Source of the DNA: CAYFYS01 sp965202905
GTDB taxonomy: Bacteria > Pseudomonadota > Alphaproteobacteria > MPNO01
Direction: 5' to 3'
Assembly (NCBI GenBank): GCA_965202905.1
Contig: OZ241868.1
Location: forward strand, 2,914,001-2,978,000
DNA length: 64,000 bases
Shown here piece after piece: positions 25,887 to 35,473 of the stretch. The notes beneath the pieces were generated by a model, which saw only the letters and a program-made list of their open reading frames with translations, searched no databases and had not been told where the DNA came from. Position 1 is the first letter of the stretch, and each line of letters opens with the position of its first letter. The position numbers and the translations under genes are program-made.

Positions 25887-27770
25887 GTGAGCGCCCCTCC
25901 GGAGTCCCCGATCGAGGAGTTCCGCCGCGTCACCGGTGCGGCGATGCGCGCGATCGCCGAGCGTGAGGACGTGACGGTCAATTTCGGCGCCGAGGCACGG
26001 CTGGTCGAGAACCAGGCGCGGCTTCCAGTACCCTCGCGCGATCTGCCGGCGGAGGAGGTCACCCGGCTCCGCGGCGAGGCCGATGCGATGGCGCTCAAGC
26101 TGCGCTACCACGATTCCGAGCTGCACGCCGCGCGGGCGCCGGCCGGCGAGACCGCGCGCGCGGTCTTCGAGACCCTCGAACAGGCTCGCGTCGAGACCCT
26201 GGGCGCCCGCCGCATGGCCGGGGTGGCGATGAACCTCGACGCGGCGCTCTCGGAGCGCTGCCAGGCGCGCGGCCATGCCCGGCTCTCCGACCGCGAGGAC
26301 GCGCCGATCGCCGAAGCCGTGGGGCTGTACGCGCGCGAGCGGTGGCGCGACTGCGCGACGCCCGACGCCGGCAGGCCCTTGCTCGACCTGTGGCGCGAGG
26401 ATCTCGACGAGCGCATCGCGGGCGACCTCGAAACGCTCGAAGGCGCGCTCGGGGACCAGGAGAATTTCGCGAAATCGGTCAACCGGCTTCTGGTCCATCT
26501 CGAACTGCTCGACGAGGAGCCGGGCGAGGGCGAGGGCGAATCGACGGACCGCGGCGAGGACGCCGAGCACTCCGAGGACGATGACGAAAACGCGGAGGCG
26601 GCGGAGACGGACGGCGCCGAGGCCGAGATGGAAGGCATGCCGTCCTCGGAGACGGACGACGCCGACAGCGCGGACGCCGATCAGGCGATGTCCGAGCAGG
26701 TCCAGGAAGAAATGACGCCCGGCGCCGGCGAGGAGGAGGGCGAGCGCTCCCACCGTCGGCGCGCCGACGGCTTCCTGCCGGACGAGGAGCGCCGGCCCGC
26801 CTACCGATCCTACACGGTCGATTTCGACGAGATGGTCGAGGCCGAGGCGCTGTGCGACGCCGACGAGCTCGCCCGGCTGCGACAGCATCTCGACCAGCAG
26901 CTCGCCCATCTGCAGGGTGTTATCGCCAAGCTCGCCAACCGGCTGCAGCGCCGGCTGCTCGCCCAGCAGTCGCGGTCCTGGGAATTCGATCTCGAGGAAG
27001 GGCTGCTCGACGCCGGGCGGCTGACCCGCGTGGTCGTCGATCCGATGCACCCGCTGAGCTACAAGATCGAGAAGCAGACCGAATTCCGCGACACGGCGGT
27101 CTCGCTGCTGATCGACAACTCGGGCTCGATGCGCGGCCGGCCGATCACGGTGGCGGCGATGAGCGCGGACATCCTGGCCCGCACGCTGGAGCGCTGCGGC
27201 GTCAGGGTCGAGATCCTGGGCTTCACCACCAGGGCCTGGAAGGGCGGCCAAGCCCGCGAGAAATGGCTCGCCGAAGGCAAGCCGCCCAACCCGGGCCGGC
27301 TCAACGATCTGCGCCACATCGTCTACAAATCCGCCGACGCCCCGTGGCGGCGGGCCCGCAAGTCGCTCGGCCTGATGCTGCGTGAAGGGCTCTTGAAAGA
27401 GAACATCGACGGCGAGGCGCTGCTGTGGGCACACCATCGGCTGATCGCGCGCGGCGAGCAGCGGCGGATCCTGATGGTCATCTCCGACGGCGCGCCGGTC
27501 GACGATTCGACGCTTTCGGTCAACCCCGGCAACTACCTCGAACGGCACCTGCGCGACGTGATCGAATGGATCGAAGCGCGCTCGCCGGTCGAGCTGACCG
27601 CCATCGGCATCGGGCACGACGTGACGCGCTACTACAAGCGCGCGGTCACGATCATGGACGCCGAGCAGCTCGGCGGCGCCATGATGGGCCGCCTGACCGA
27701 GCTGTTCGGAGAGGACCAGGGCCCGCCAGCCAGCCGCATGGTCCGCGCGGCCCGAACCATGCGCGGCTGA
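25887..27770 (+). CDS. cobT: Cobaltochelatase subunit CobT
   Basis: Partner of CobS in the chaperone ring of aerobic cobaltochelatase. 627 residues: an N-terminal helical part, a very acidic central linker of about 80 residues (Glu/Asp-rich, positions about 210-295), then a C-terminal von Willebrand A domain with the metal-ion-dependent adhesion motif LLIDNSGSMRGRPI and DGAPVDDST. I chose the GTG at 25887, 17 bases after the cobS stop; the reading frame stays open far upstream but overlaps cobS. The domain order and length fit CobT. Confidence 0.93.
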   Translation: MSAPPESPIEEFRRVTGAAMRAIAEREDVTVNFGAEARLVENQARLPVPSRDLPAEEVTRLRGEADAMALKLRYHDSELHAARAPAGETARAVFETLEQARVETLGARRMAGVAMNLDAALSERCQARGHARLSDREDAPIAEAVGLYARERWRDCATPDAGRPLLDLWREDLDERIAGDLETLEGALGDQENFAKSVNRLLVHLELLDEEPGEGEGESTDRGEDAEHSEDDDENAEAAETDGAEAEMEGMPSSETDDADSADADQAMSEQVQEEMTPGAGEEEGERSHRRRADGFLPDEERRPAYRSYTVDFDEMVEAEALCDADELARLRQHLDQQLAHLQGVIAKLANRLQRRLLAQQSRSWEFDLEEGLLDAGRLTRVVVDPMHPLSYKIEKQTEFRDTAVSLLIDNSGSMRGRPITVAAMSADILARTLERCGVRVEILGFTTRAWKGGQAREKWLAEGKPPNPGRLNDLRHIVYKSADAPWRRARKSLGLMLREGLLKENIDGEALLWAHHRLIARGEQRRILMVISDGAPVDDSTLSVNPGNYLERHLRDVIEWIEARSPVELTAIGIGHDVTRYYKRAVTIMDAEQLGGAMMGRLTELFGEDQGPPASRMVRAARTMRG

Positions 27771-27801
27771 AGACGAAGCCGGGTCACGGGCCGGTCCGAA
27801 G

Positions 27802-28287
27802 TCAGCGCGTGCAGGCGTCCGCGTTCACACGCAGATATTCGTCGATGAACTTGTCCGTGCGCTGTGACACGCTCGACAGGATGAAGCCTGAACCTCCGGA
27901 TATTCCGGTACTCCCAACGGACCAACCTGAGGCCGTACCGGCTTCGCCGGATGCGAAGTCCATCATCCGTTTCCTGTATTCGATCTCGGTACTGAATGCG
28001 TTGCTAACTTCGTTGCCAACTACGTTCACGTTTACATACAAATACGCCCCAGGTTTATCGTGGTAGAGACGCGCCGCTCGCAGCCTGCTGCGCACGGCAG
28101 TCTCGATCGCCGCTTCGGTCAGCCCGATTTCTGCCGCATCCTCGTGCAAGTCTTCGACCACCAACCGCATAGGCTTGCAGTCGTTCCACAGCTCGAAGCG
28201 GTCACGGGTCGTGACGTTCTCCGCCAGCGCCGATGCGGTGAAAAACAGTGCTGCGGCGGCGATCGGCGGGATCGTTGGGCGCATCAT
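27802..28287 (-). CDS. Secreted protein of unknown function
   Basis: A 161-residue protein with a signal peptide (PPIAAAALFFTASALAEN). The mature part has LWNDCKPMRLVVEDLHEDAA, YHDKPGAYLYVNVNVVGNEV and a C-terminal Cys in VNADACTR that may pair with the first one. The composition is less biased than its neighbours, and the pattern suggests an alpha/beta domain, but I recognise no named family. It lies convergent to cobT and 56 bases upstream of the mccA stop on the same strand; it may be transcribed alone from the region that follows it at 28288-28340. Confidence 0.7.
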   Translation of the reverse strand: MMRPTIPPIAAAALFFTASALAENVTTRDRFELWNDCKPMRLVVEDLHEDAAEIGLTEAAIETAVRSRLRAARLYHDKPGAYLYVNVNVVGNEVSNAFSTEIEYRKRMMDFASGEAGTASGWSVGSTGISGGSGFILSSVSQRTDKFIDEYLRVNADACTR

Positions 28288-28343
28288 TGAAACAGGTTAC
28301 CAGGACGGCCGGCCGCGAGACAAGGGAATCCGGCCCGCGCGGG

Positions 28344-30353
28344 CTATGCGTCGGCCGGGGCGAACTCGACCAGGACGGCGCCCTCCTCGACCGCGTCCCC
28401 GGGACGATACAGCACCGCCTCGACGCGACCGGCGACCGGGGCGCGGATGGCGTGCTCGACCTTCATCGCCTCGATGACCATCAGGATCGCGCCGGGCTCG
28501 ACATCGGCCCCGGGCTCGATTGCGACGGCGACGACGACGCCGGGCGTCGGCGCCGTCGGCGCGTCGGTCGCGCCGCCCGCCGCTTCGGCCTCGGCCTCGC
28601 GCAGCGGGTCGGAGGCGGAGAACCGCCATGTCGTGTCGGCGGTGAAGACGATCGTCTCCCCGCCGGTACGCACGACCGTCGCGCGGATCGCCGTCCCATC
28701 GATCTCCGCGTGGATCTCCGCGTGGAGGCTCGCCGCATTCCGGCGCACGGCGCGCACGGTGTGGTCGCCGCCGGGCAGGCCGAAGCGATCGCCGCTGACC
28801 GTCACGCTGTAGACCGCATCGCCCAGCCGGAACGCGATCGTTTCGGTGGCCGGCGCGTTGAGCCGCCAGCCGCCGGTCGCCGCCCAGGGCGAGTAAGGAT
28901 CGCCGGCGCTCTGCGCCCTGGCCTCGGCGGCCGCCTGCCGGTCGGCGCGCCCGGCGATGACGGCGAGCGCCAGCACCGCGTCCGGCGGCGCGTCCGGCGC
29001 CGCGGTCAGCGCGTCCATCGTCCGGTCGACGAAGCCGGTATCGGCGCGGCCGTCGGCGAACTCGTCCTGGGCCAGGATACGGATCAGGAAGTCCCGGTTG
29101 GTCTCCGGGCCGGCGATGCTCACCCCGGCCAGGGCGTCGGCCAGCCGGGCGCGCGCCTCGGCGCGGCTGCCGCCCCAGGCGATGACCTTGGCGATCATCG
29201 AGTCGTAATGGGCGGTGATCTCGTCGCCCTCGGCGACGCCGCTATCGACCCGCAGCATCGGTCCGGTCCCGGGCATACCGAGATGGACGATGCGGCCGGT
29301 CGAGGGCAGGAAGCCGGCGGCCGGGTTTTCGGCATAGAGCCGCGCCTCGATCGCGTGGCCGGCGATCGCGAGCGCGTCCTGGCCGACCGGAAGCGCCTCG
29401 CCCGCCGCGACCCGGATCTGCCATTCGACCAAATCCTGGCCGGTGATCATCTCGGTCACGGGATGCTCGACCTGGAGGCGGGTGTTCATCTCCATGAAAT
29501 AGAATTTCCGGGCGTCGTCCATCAGGAACTCGACGGTGCCGGCGCCGACATAGCCGACGGCCCCGGCGGCCGCGACCGCGGCGGCGCCGATCCCGGCCCG
29601 AATCGCCTCGTCGAGCCCGGGGGCGGGGGCCTCTTCGATCACCTTCTGGTGGCGGCGCTGGACCGAGCAGTCGCGTTCGAACAGGTGGATCGCGTTGCCG
29701 TGGGCGTCGGCGAAGACCTGGACCTCGATGTGGCGCGGCCCGGTCAGATAGCGCTCCAGCAGCAGCCGGTCATCGGCGAAGGAGGAGGCCGCCTCGCGCC
29801 GGGCGGAGTCGAGCGCGCCTTCGAGATCCTCGGGATTTGCGACGACCCGCATCCCGCGGCCGCCGCCGCCGCCGGACGGCTTGACGAGCAGCGGGTAGCC
29901 GATGCGGCCGGCCTCGGCCGCCAGGGTCTCGTCGTCCTGGGCGTCGCCGTGAAAGCCCTCCAGGATCGGCAGGCCGGCCTCGGCCATCATCGCCTTGGCG
30001 GCGCTCTTGGAGCCCATCGCGCGGATCGCCTCGGGCGGGGCGCCGATGAAGGAGAAGCCGGCCGCGATGCAGGCCTCGGCGAAGGCGGCGTTCTCCGAAA
30101 GAAAGCCGTAGCCGGGGTGAATCGCCTCGGCCCCGGCGCTGCGGGCGGCCTCGATCACCGCCTCGATGTCGAGATAGCTCCGGCGCGCCGGCGCCGGGCC
30201 GATCGCCAGCGCCAGATCGGCGAGTCGCGCATGCAGCGCGCCCGCATCGGCCTCGGAGAAGACGGCGGCGGTGCGGATGCCCAGCCTGCGGCAGGTCGCG
30301 ATGATGCGGCAGGCGATCTCACCGCGGTTGGCGATCAGCACGGTCCCGAACAT
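28344..30353 (-). CDS. mccA: Methylcrotonoyl-CoA carboxylase, biotin-carrying alpha subunit
   Basis: Biotin carboxylase plus biotin carrier of 3-methylcrotonyl-CoA carboxylase in leucine degradation. Biotin carboxylase domain: FGTVLIANRGEIACRIIATC, the ATP-grasp glycine loop KPSGGGGGRGMRVV, FERDCSVQRRHQKVIEEAPA and FMEMNTRLQVEHPVTE. The C-terminal carrier domain has EAMKVEHAIRAP with the lysine to be biotinylated. 669 residues is normal. I used the ATG at 30353; a GTG at 30362 overlapping the mccB stop is possible. Other acyl-CoA carboxylases look similar, but the neighbouring ivd and mccB support the leucine pathway. Confidence 0.92.
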   Translation of the reverse strand: MFGTVLIANRGEIACRIIATCRRLGIRTAAVFSEADAGALHARLADLALAIGPAPARRSYLDIEAVIEAARSAGAEAIHPGYGFLSENAAFAEACIAAGFSFIGAPPEAIRAMGSKSAAKAMMAEAGLPILEGFHGDAQDDETLAAEAGRIGYPLLVKPSGGGGGRGMRVVANPEDLEGALDSARREAASSFADDRLLLERYLTGPRHIEVQVFADAHGNAIHLFERDCSVQRRHQKVIEEAPAPGLDEAIRAGIGAAAVAAAGAVGYVGAGTVEFLMDDARKFYFMEMNTRLQVEHPVTEMITGQDLVEWQIRVAAGEALPVGQDALAIAGHAIEARLYAENPAAGFLPSTGRIVHLGMPGTGPMLRVDSGVAEGDEITAHYDSMIAKVIAWGGSRAEARARLADALAGVSIAGPETNRDFLIRILAQDEFADGRADTGFVDRTMDALTAAPDAPPDAVLALAVIAGRADRQAAAEARAQSAGDPYSPWAATGGWRLNAPATETIAFRLGDAVYSVTVSGDRFGLPGGDHTVRAVRRNAASLHAEIHAEIDGTAIRATVVRTGGETIVFTADTTWRFSASDPLREAEAEAAGGATDAPTAPTPGVVVAVAIEPGADVEPGAILMVIEAMKVEHAIRAPVAGRVEAVLYRPGDAVEEGAVLVEFAPADA

Positions 30354-30358
30354 CGCGC

Positions 30359-31966
30359 TCACATGCGGAAGACGCCGAACCGGGTCGGCGGGATCGGCGC
30401 GTTCAGCGCCGCCGACAGGCAGAGCCCCAGCACGGTCCGGGTCTGCGCCGGCTCGATGACGCCGTCGTCCCACAGCCGGGCGGTGGCGTAGAACGGGTGG
30501 CCCTGGGTCTCGTACTGCGCGCGGATGGGCGCCTTGAAGCCCTCCTCTTCCTCCTCGGACCAGTTTCCGCCGCGGGCCTCGACGCCGTCGCGGCGAATCC
30601 GGCCCAGGACGTTCGCAGCCTGGTCGCCGCCCATCACCGAGATGCGCGCATTGGGCCACATGAACAGGAAGCGCGGGCCGTAGGCGCGCCCGCACATGCC
30701 GTAATTGCCCGCCCCGAAACTGCCGCCGATGATGACGGTGAACTTCGGCACCTGTGCGCAGGCCACCGCGGCGACCAGCTTCGCGCCGTCCTTGGCGATG
30801 CCGCCGGCCTCGTATCTCCGCCCGACCATGAAGCCGACGACATTCTGCAGGAAGACCAGCGGAATGCCGCGCTGGCAGCACAGCTCGATGAAATGGGCGC
30901 CCTTGAGCGCGGATTCGGAGAACAGGATGCCGTTATTGGCAAGGATCCCCACCGGATACCCGCAGATATGCGCGAAGCCGCAGACCAGCGTCGCGCCGTA
31001 GAGCGCCTTGAACTCCTCCAGCGCGCCGGCGTCGACGATGCGCACGATCGCCTCGCGCACGTCATAGGGTTTGCGGAAATCCGCCGGCGCGACGCCGTCG
31101 AGCGTGGCCGGGTCGCAGGCCGGCGGCGCCGGCGCGCGCGCCGCGAGCCGGGCGGGCTTCCTGCGGTTGAGCATCGAGACCGCACGGCGGACGATCGCCA
31201 GCGCATGCGCGTCGTTCTGCGCGTAGTGGTCGGCGACGCCGGAGACCCTGGCGTGGACGTCGGCGCCCCCCAGATCCTCGGCGCTCACCTCCTCGCCGGT
31301 CGCGGCTTTGACCAGCGGCGGGCCGCCGAGGAAGATCGCGCCCTGGTTGCGCACGATCACCGATTCGTCGGACATCGCCGGCACATAGGCGCCGCCGGCG
31401 GTGCATGAGCCCATGACGGCGGCGATCTGGGGAATCCCGGCCGCCGAGAGATTGGCCTGGTTGAAAAAAATGCGGCCGAAATGATCGCGGTCGGGGAACA
31501 CCTCGTCCTGGCGCGGCAGGTTGGCGCCGCCGGAATCGACGAGGTAGATGCAGGGCAGGTCGTTCTGGGCGGCGATCTCCTGGGCGCGCAAATGCTTCTT
31601 GACCGTCAGCGGGTAGTAGACGCCGCCCTTGACGGTGGCGTCGTTGGCGACGATCAGGCACTCGGTCCCCTCGACGGGTCCGATGCCGGTGACGATGCCG
31701 GCGGCCGGCACATCCTCGTCGTAGACCCCGCGGGCGGCGAGTTGCGACAGCTCCAGGAACGGCGCGCCCGGGTCGATCAGCCGGTCGATGCGCTCGCGCG
31801 GCAGCATCTTGCCGCGCCCGGTATGCCGCGCCCGCGCCGCCTCGCCGCCGCCGAGCGCGGTCTCCGCGACCGCCTTGCGCAACGCCCCGACCGCTTCCGC
31901 CATGGCGGTGGCGTTCGCGCGGAACTCGTCCGAGCGGGTATCGACGGCGGATTTGAGAACCGGCAT
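30359..31966 (-). CDS. mccB: Methylcrotonoyl-CoA carboxylase, carboxyltransferase beta subunit
   Basis: Transfers CO2 from carboxybiotin to 3-methylcrotonyl-CoA. 535 residues from the ATG at 31966, with the family start PVLKSAVDTRSDEFRANA, RGKMLPRERIDRLIDPGAPF, the acyl-CoA-site GSCTAGGAYVPAMSDES, and the biotin-side QNVVGFMVGRRYEAGGIAKD with IGGSFGAGNYGMCGRAY. A TTG 15 bases upstream is also in frame. mccA follows immediately. Upstream, an ankyrin-repeat gene separates it from ivd, and its first about 140 bases exist again as a dead copy at 33229-33379. Confidence 0.94.
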   Translation of the reverse strand: MPVLKSAVDTRSDEFRANATAMAEAVGALRKAVAETALGGGEAARARHTGRGKMLPRERIDRLIDPGAPFLELSQLAARGVYDEDVPAAGIVTGIGPVEGTECLIVANDATVKGGVYYPLTVKKHLRAQEIAAQNDLPCIYLVDSGGANLPRQDEVFPDRDHFGRIFFNQANLSAAGIPQIAAVMGSCTAGGAYVPAMSDESVIVRNQGAIFLGGPPLVKAATGEEVSAEDLGGADVHARVSGVADHYAQNDAHALAIVRRAVSMLNRRKPARLAARAPAPPACDPATLDGVAPADFRKPYDVREAIVRIVDAGALEEFKALYGATLVCGFAHICGYPVGILANNGILFSESALKGAHFIELCCQRGIPLVFLQNVVGFMVGRRYEAGGIAKDGAKLVAAVACAQVPKFTVIIGGSFGAGNYGMCGRAYGPRFLFMWPNARISVMGGDQAANVLGRIRRDGVEARGGNWSEEEEEGFKAPIRAQYETQGHPFYATARLWDDGVIEPAQTRTVLGLCLSAALNAPIPPTRFGVFRM

Positions 31967-32237
31967 CGGTCTGCGCGTCAATCGCCCATCGTGCGGATGC
32001 CGGCGCTGCGCCGTGCGCGGTCTTCAGCCATCAACCCGCCGGACTCCGTTCGTGTAATGGTCCGTATCTGCGGCATGAAGACCTCGCCGAACGCAGTATC
32101 GAACGCATCGGGGCCGTCCCGCACGGAGGCGGCGCCAAGCCGTTCGCCGGCGTCGGCGGGATGTTACCGCGGCGCGCGGGGCCGGACCGCAACAGGGCAA
32201 GCGCCAACCGGGCGGAGCCGCCCCGGCCGAACGGCCG

Positions 32238-33035
32238 TCACTGGTACTGCCCGTCGTTCAGGCGCCAGTAGACATCCGTGCCCTTGAGGGCCCCGTTGAA
32301 CTTTCGGCCGTACGCAAAGGGGGTCTCGCCGTCCTTGTCCCGCGCCTTCGGGTCCGCGCCGACGTCCAGCAGCGCAGCGACGACAGCCGGATTCTCGTTG
32401 GAGAAAGCCGCGCGATGAAGCGGGGTCTCGCCTCCCTGGTTCCGCGCCTTCATGTCCGCGCCGGCGTCCAGAAGCGCCGCGACGACCGCCGGATTCTTGT
32501 TGTTCCAAGCCGCTTCATGAAGCGGGGTGTTGCCGTCCTCGTCCCGCGCCTTCAGGTCTGCGCCGGCGTCCAGAAGCGCCGCGACGACCGCCGGATTCTT
32601 GTTGTTCCAAGCCGCTTCATGAAGCGGGGTGTTGCCGTCCTCGTCCCGCGCCTTCAGGTCTGCGCCGGCGTCCAGAAGCGCCGCGACGACCGCCGGATTC
32701 TTGTTGAACGAAGCCGCTTGATGAAGCGGGGTATCGCCGTCCTCGTCCCGCGTTTTCAGGTCTGCGCCGGCGTCCAGAAGCGCCGCGGCGACCGCCGGAT
32801 TCTCGTTGAATCCGGCCGCGTAATGAAGCGGTGTCCAGCCGTCCTTGTCCCGCGCCTTCGGGTCCGACCCTGAGGCAAGGCAGGACGTCACCCCGGCGAC
32901 CGTCGCGCGCGTGAAAAACGCCTCCCCGTTCCAGCCCGCGCAGTCGCCCGCCCACACCGGCCCGCCCGCCCCGACGACGAACGCAGCCATCAAGCCCGTG
33001 GTGGCCAGCACCGCCGGAATGTTGCGTTTCACCAT
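32238..33035 (-). CDS. Secreted ankyrin-repeat protein, short copy
   Basis: A 265-residue protein. The ATG at 33035 has GGAGGAGGAACC just before it and opens a signal peptide (hydrophobic AVLATTGLMAAFVVGAGG). A cap with two Cys (AGDCAGWNGEAFFTRATVAG, then TSCLASG) precedes about six 34-residue ankyrin repeats of the type DGxTPLHxAAxxNxNPAVVA followed by ALLDAGADxKARD, and a C-terminal tail GTDVYWRLNDGQYQ. Two successive repeats are identical at DNA level. It is paralogous to the gene at 33653-35344, with the same leader, cap and tail. Secreted ankyrin proteins are common in host-associated bacteria and bind other proteins. Its placement inside the ivd-mccB operon is secondary. Confidence 0.88.
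   Translation of the reverse strand: MVKRNIPAVLATTGLMAAFVVGAGGPVWAGDCAGWNGEAFFTRATVAGVTSCLASGSDPKARDKDGWTPLHYAAGFNENPAVAAALLDAGADLKTRDEDGDTPLHQAASFNKNPAVVAALLDAGADLKARDEDGNTPLHEAAWNNKNPAVVAALLDAGADLKARDEDGNTPLHEAAWNNKNPAVVAALLDAGADMKARNQGGETPLHRAAFSNENPAVVAALLDVGADPKARDKDGETPFAYGRKFNGALKGTDVYWRLNDGQYQ
32467..32670 (-). repeat. Two identical 102-bp ankyrin units in tandem
   Basis: Units starting at 32467 and 32569 are each 102 bases and, base for base, appear identical, including third codon positions. Neighbouring units in the same gene differ at several sites. This is a recent in-frame duplication of one ankyrin repeat. Confidence 0.85.
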
Positions 33036-33109
33036 GGTTCCTCCTCCCGGAATGCCGCCAACTATGGTCCGGCCCATCGCCGGATGGCCCTCACGGACAA
33101 GCATGTCGG

Positions 33110-33652
33110 TTTTTGGCCGTCGTTTCAAGACGGAGCGAACCGGCGCTCTCTCCCGGTTTTCGACTCAAGCCGTCTCACGGAACGGCTCGTGGCCAATCAG
33201 GATGCGGCGGATCTCGCTGGCGCCGGCGCCCGCGCCGCCTCGCTGCCGCCGAGCGCGGTCTCCGCGACCGCCCTCCGCAACGCTCCGACCGCTTCCGCCA
33301 TGACGGCGGCGTTCGCGCGGAACTCGTCCGAGCGCGTATCGACGGCGGATTTGAGGACCGGCGTCGGTCTGCGCGTCAATCGTACATCGTGCGGATGCCG
33401 ACGATGCGCCGGGCGCGGTCTTCAGCCATCGACCCGCCGGACTCCGTTCGTGTAATGGTCCGTATCTGCGGCATGAAGACCTCGCCAAACGCAGTGTCGA
33501 ACGCATCGAGGCGTCGAACGCATCGAGGCCGTCCCGCACGGATACGGCGCCAAGCCGTTCGCCGGCATCGGCGGGATGTTCTCGCGGCGCGCGGGGCCGT
33601 CCCGCGGCAGGGCGAGCGCCAACAGGGCGGAGCCGCCCCGGCCGAATGGCCG
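33110..33652 (-). repeat. Junction copy of a tandem duplication (ivd 3' end plus mccB 5' end)
   Basis: Bases 33110-33228 match 35420-35540 (sequence between the ankyrin start and the ivd stop, plus the last codons of ivd). Bases from about 33229 to 33652 match 31840-32237 (first codons of mccB and its upstream region to the end of the ankyrin gene). The switch occurs within a shared GGCGCC-type GC word near 33220-33232. The copies differ by roughly 5-10 percent, plus a 17-base local duplication around 33500-33530. Confidence 0.85.
33165..33379 (-). pseudogene. Chimeric fragment: ivd tail joined to mccB head
   Basis: Two coding pieces, in different frames, remain at the duplication junction. 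One reads SEIRRILIGHEPFRETA and a stop at 33165, the C-terminus of isovaleryl-CoA dehydrogenase. The other, reading down from 33379, is PVLKSAVDTRSDEFRANA with MAEAVGALRRAVAETALGG, the N-terminus of MccB. In this copy the mccB ATG codon (position 6 of the open frame) is changed to ACG. Neither piece can encode a product; they are markers of the rearrangement. Confidence 0.85.
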
Positions 33653-35344
33653 TCACCGATACTGCCCGTCATGCAGGCGCCAGTAGACATCCGTGTCCTT
33701 GAGGGCCTCGTTGCCCTGGATGTAATCGAAGGGGGTCCGGCCTTTCTTGTCCCGCGCCTTCGGGTCCGCGCCGGCGTCCAGTAGCGCAGCGGCGACCGCC
33801 GGATTCTTGTTGGATCTGGCCGCGAAATGAAGCGGGGTCCGGCCTTTCTTGTCCCGCGCCTTCGGGTCCGCGCCGGCGGTCAGAAGCGCCGCGGCGACCG
33901 CCGGATTCTCGTTGGACCAGGCCGCGAAATGAAGCGGGATCCAGCCGAACGTGCCCCGCGCCTTCGGGTCTGCGCCGGCGTCCAGAAGCACGGCGGCAAA
34001 TGCCCTCTTCAGTGCAGAAGTCTTGGTGGAGACCGACGAATTGTTGGTGAGTACCTCAAGAGAATTTAATAACGCGAGATCTTGCAGGGTCTGGAAGCCC
34101 ACGCCCCACGCTTTCGGGTCCGCGCCGGCGTCCAGAAGCACCGTGGCGACCGCCGGATTCTCGTTGGATCTGGCCGCGTCATGAAGCGGGGTTCCGCCGA
34201 GTTCGTCCTGCGCCTTCGGGTCCGCGCCGGCGTCCAGAAGCACCGTGGCGACCGCCGGATTCTTATTGTGCCTGCTCGCGACATGAAGCGGGGTCTGGCC
34301 GAACGTGTCCCGCGCCTTCGGGTCCGCGCCGGCGTCCAGAAGCGCCGCGACGACCGCCGGATTCTCGTTGGATCTGGCCGCGACATGAAGCGGGGTTCCG
34401 CCGAGTTCGTCCTGCGCCTTCGGGTCCGCGCCGGCGTCCAGAAGCACCGTGGCGACCGCCGGATTCTTGTTGTATCCGGCCGCGAAATGAAGCGGGGTCT
34501 CGCCGTCCTTGGCCCAAGGAAGCGGGATTTGGCCTTTCTTGGCCCGCGCCTTCAGATCTGCGCCGGCGTCCAGAAGCGCTGCGACGACCGCCGGATTCTC
34601 GTTGGATCTGGCCGCGTCATGAAGCGGAGTCTGGCCTTTCTTGTCCCGCGCTTTCGGGTCCGCGCCGGCGTCCAGCAGCGCCGCGACGACCGCCGGATTC
34701 TCGTTGGATCTGGCCGCGTCATGAAGCGGGGTCCGGCCGAACGTGTCCCGCGCCTTCGGGTCCGCGCCGGCGTCCAGTAGCGCGGCGGCGACCGCCGGAT
34801 TCTCGTTGGATCCGGCCGCGACATGAAGCGGGGTGTCGCCACCCTTGTCCCGCGCCTTCAGGTTCGCGCCGGCGTCCAGAAGCGCGGCGACGACCGCCGG
34901 ATTCTCGTTGAACAAAGCCGCGTAATGAAGCGGGGTCCAGCCGCCCTTGTCCCGCGCCTTCGGATCCGCACCGGCGTCCAGCAGCGCGGCGGCGACCGCC
35001 GGATTCTCGTTGGATCCGGCCGCGTAATGGAGCGGGGTCCAGTCCAACAACGTGTCCCGCGCCTTCGGGTCCGTGCCGGCGTCCAGCAGCGCGGCGACGA
35101 CCGCCGGATTCTTGTTGACCGCGGCCGCGTGATGAAGCGGGGTCAGGCCGGACGTGTCCTGCGCCTTCGGGTCCGCGCCCGAGGCAAGGCAGGACGTTAC
35201 GCCGGCGACCGTCGCGCGCGTGAAAAACGCCTCCCCGTTCCAGCCCGCGCAGTCGCCCGCCCACACCCGCCCGCCCGCCCCGCCGGCGAACGCAGCCATC
35301 AGCCACGTGACGGCCAGCACCGCCGGAATGTTGCGTTTCGCCAC
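33653..35344 (-). CDS. Secreted ankyrin-repeat protein, long copy
   Basis: A 563-residue paralogue of the protein at 32238-33035. The start is a GTG at 35344 with GGAGGAGGAACC before it, followed by a signal peptide (AVLAVTWLMAAFAGGAGG) and the same Cys-containing cap (AGDCAGWNGEAFFTRATVAG). About 14-15 ankyrin repeats of 34 residues follow, interrupted by one degenerate region around residue 430 (LQDLALLNSLEVLTNNSS) and one irregular unit with a repeated short segment (PLPWAKDGETPLHFAAG). The tail DTDVYWRLHDGQYR matches the short copy. The repeat number differs about two-fold between the paralogues, so the arrays have expanded or contracted since the duplication. It is probably exported; its partner is unknown. 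Confidence 0.88.
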   Translation of the reverse strand: MAKRNIPAVLAVTWLMAAFAGGAGGRVWAGDCAGWNGEAFFTRATVAGVTSCLASGADPKAQDTSGLTPLHHAAAVNKNPAVVAALLDAGTDPKARDTLLDWTPLHYAAGSNENPAVAAALLDAGADPKARDKGGWTPLHYAALFNENPAVVAALLDAGANLKARDKGGDTPLHVAAGSNENPAVAAALLDAGADPKARDTFGRTPLHDAARSNENPAVVAALLDAGADPKARDKKGQTPLHDAARSNENPAVVAALLDAGADLKARAKKGQIPLPWAKDGETPLHFAAGYNKNPAVATVLLDAGADPKAQDELGGTPLHVAARSNENPAVVAALLDAGADPKARDTFGQTPLHVASRHNKNPAVATVLLDAGADPKAQDELGGTPLHDAARSNENPAVATVLLDAGADPKAWGVGFQTLQDLALLNSLEVLTNNSSVSTKTSALKRAFAAVLLDAGADPKARGTFGWIPLHFAAWSNENPAVAAALLTAGADPKARDKKGRTPLHFAARSNKNPAVAAALLDAGADPKARDKKGRTPFDYIQGNEALKDTDVYWRLHDGQYR

Positions 35345-35473
35345 GGTTCCTCCTCCCGGAATGCCGCCAAGCATGGTCCTGCCCATTGCCGGACGGCTCT
35401 CACGGACAAGCAGATCGGTCTTTAAACGTCGTTTCAAGACGGGGCGAACCGGCGCTCCCTCCCGGCCTTCGAC

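Noticed and set aside
28344..30881. An 845-residue mccA with extra N-terminus
   Set aside because: The extra part is the shadow of the overlapping mccB gene. The biotin-carboxylase start FGTVLIANRGE follows the ATG at 30353.
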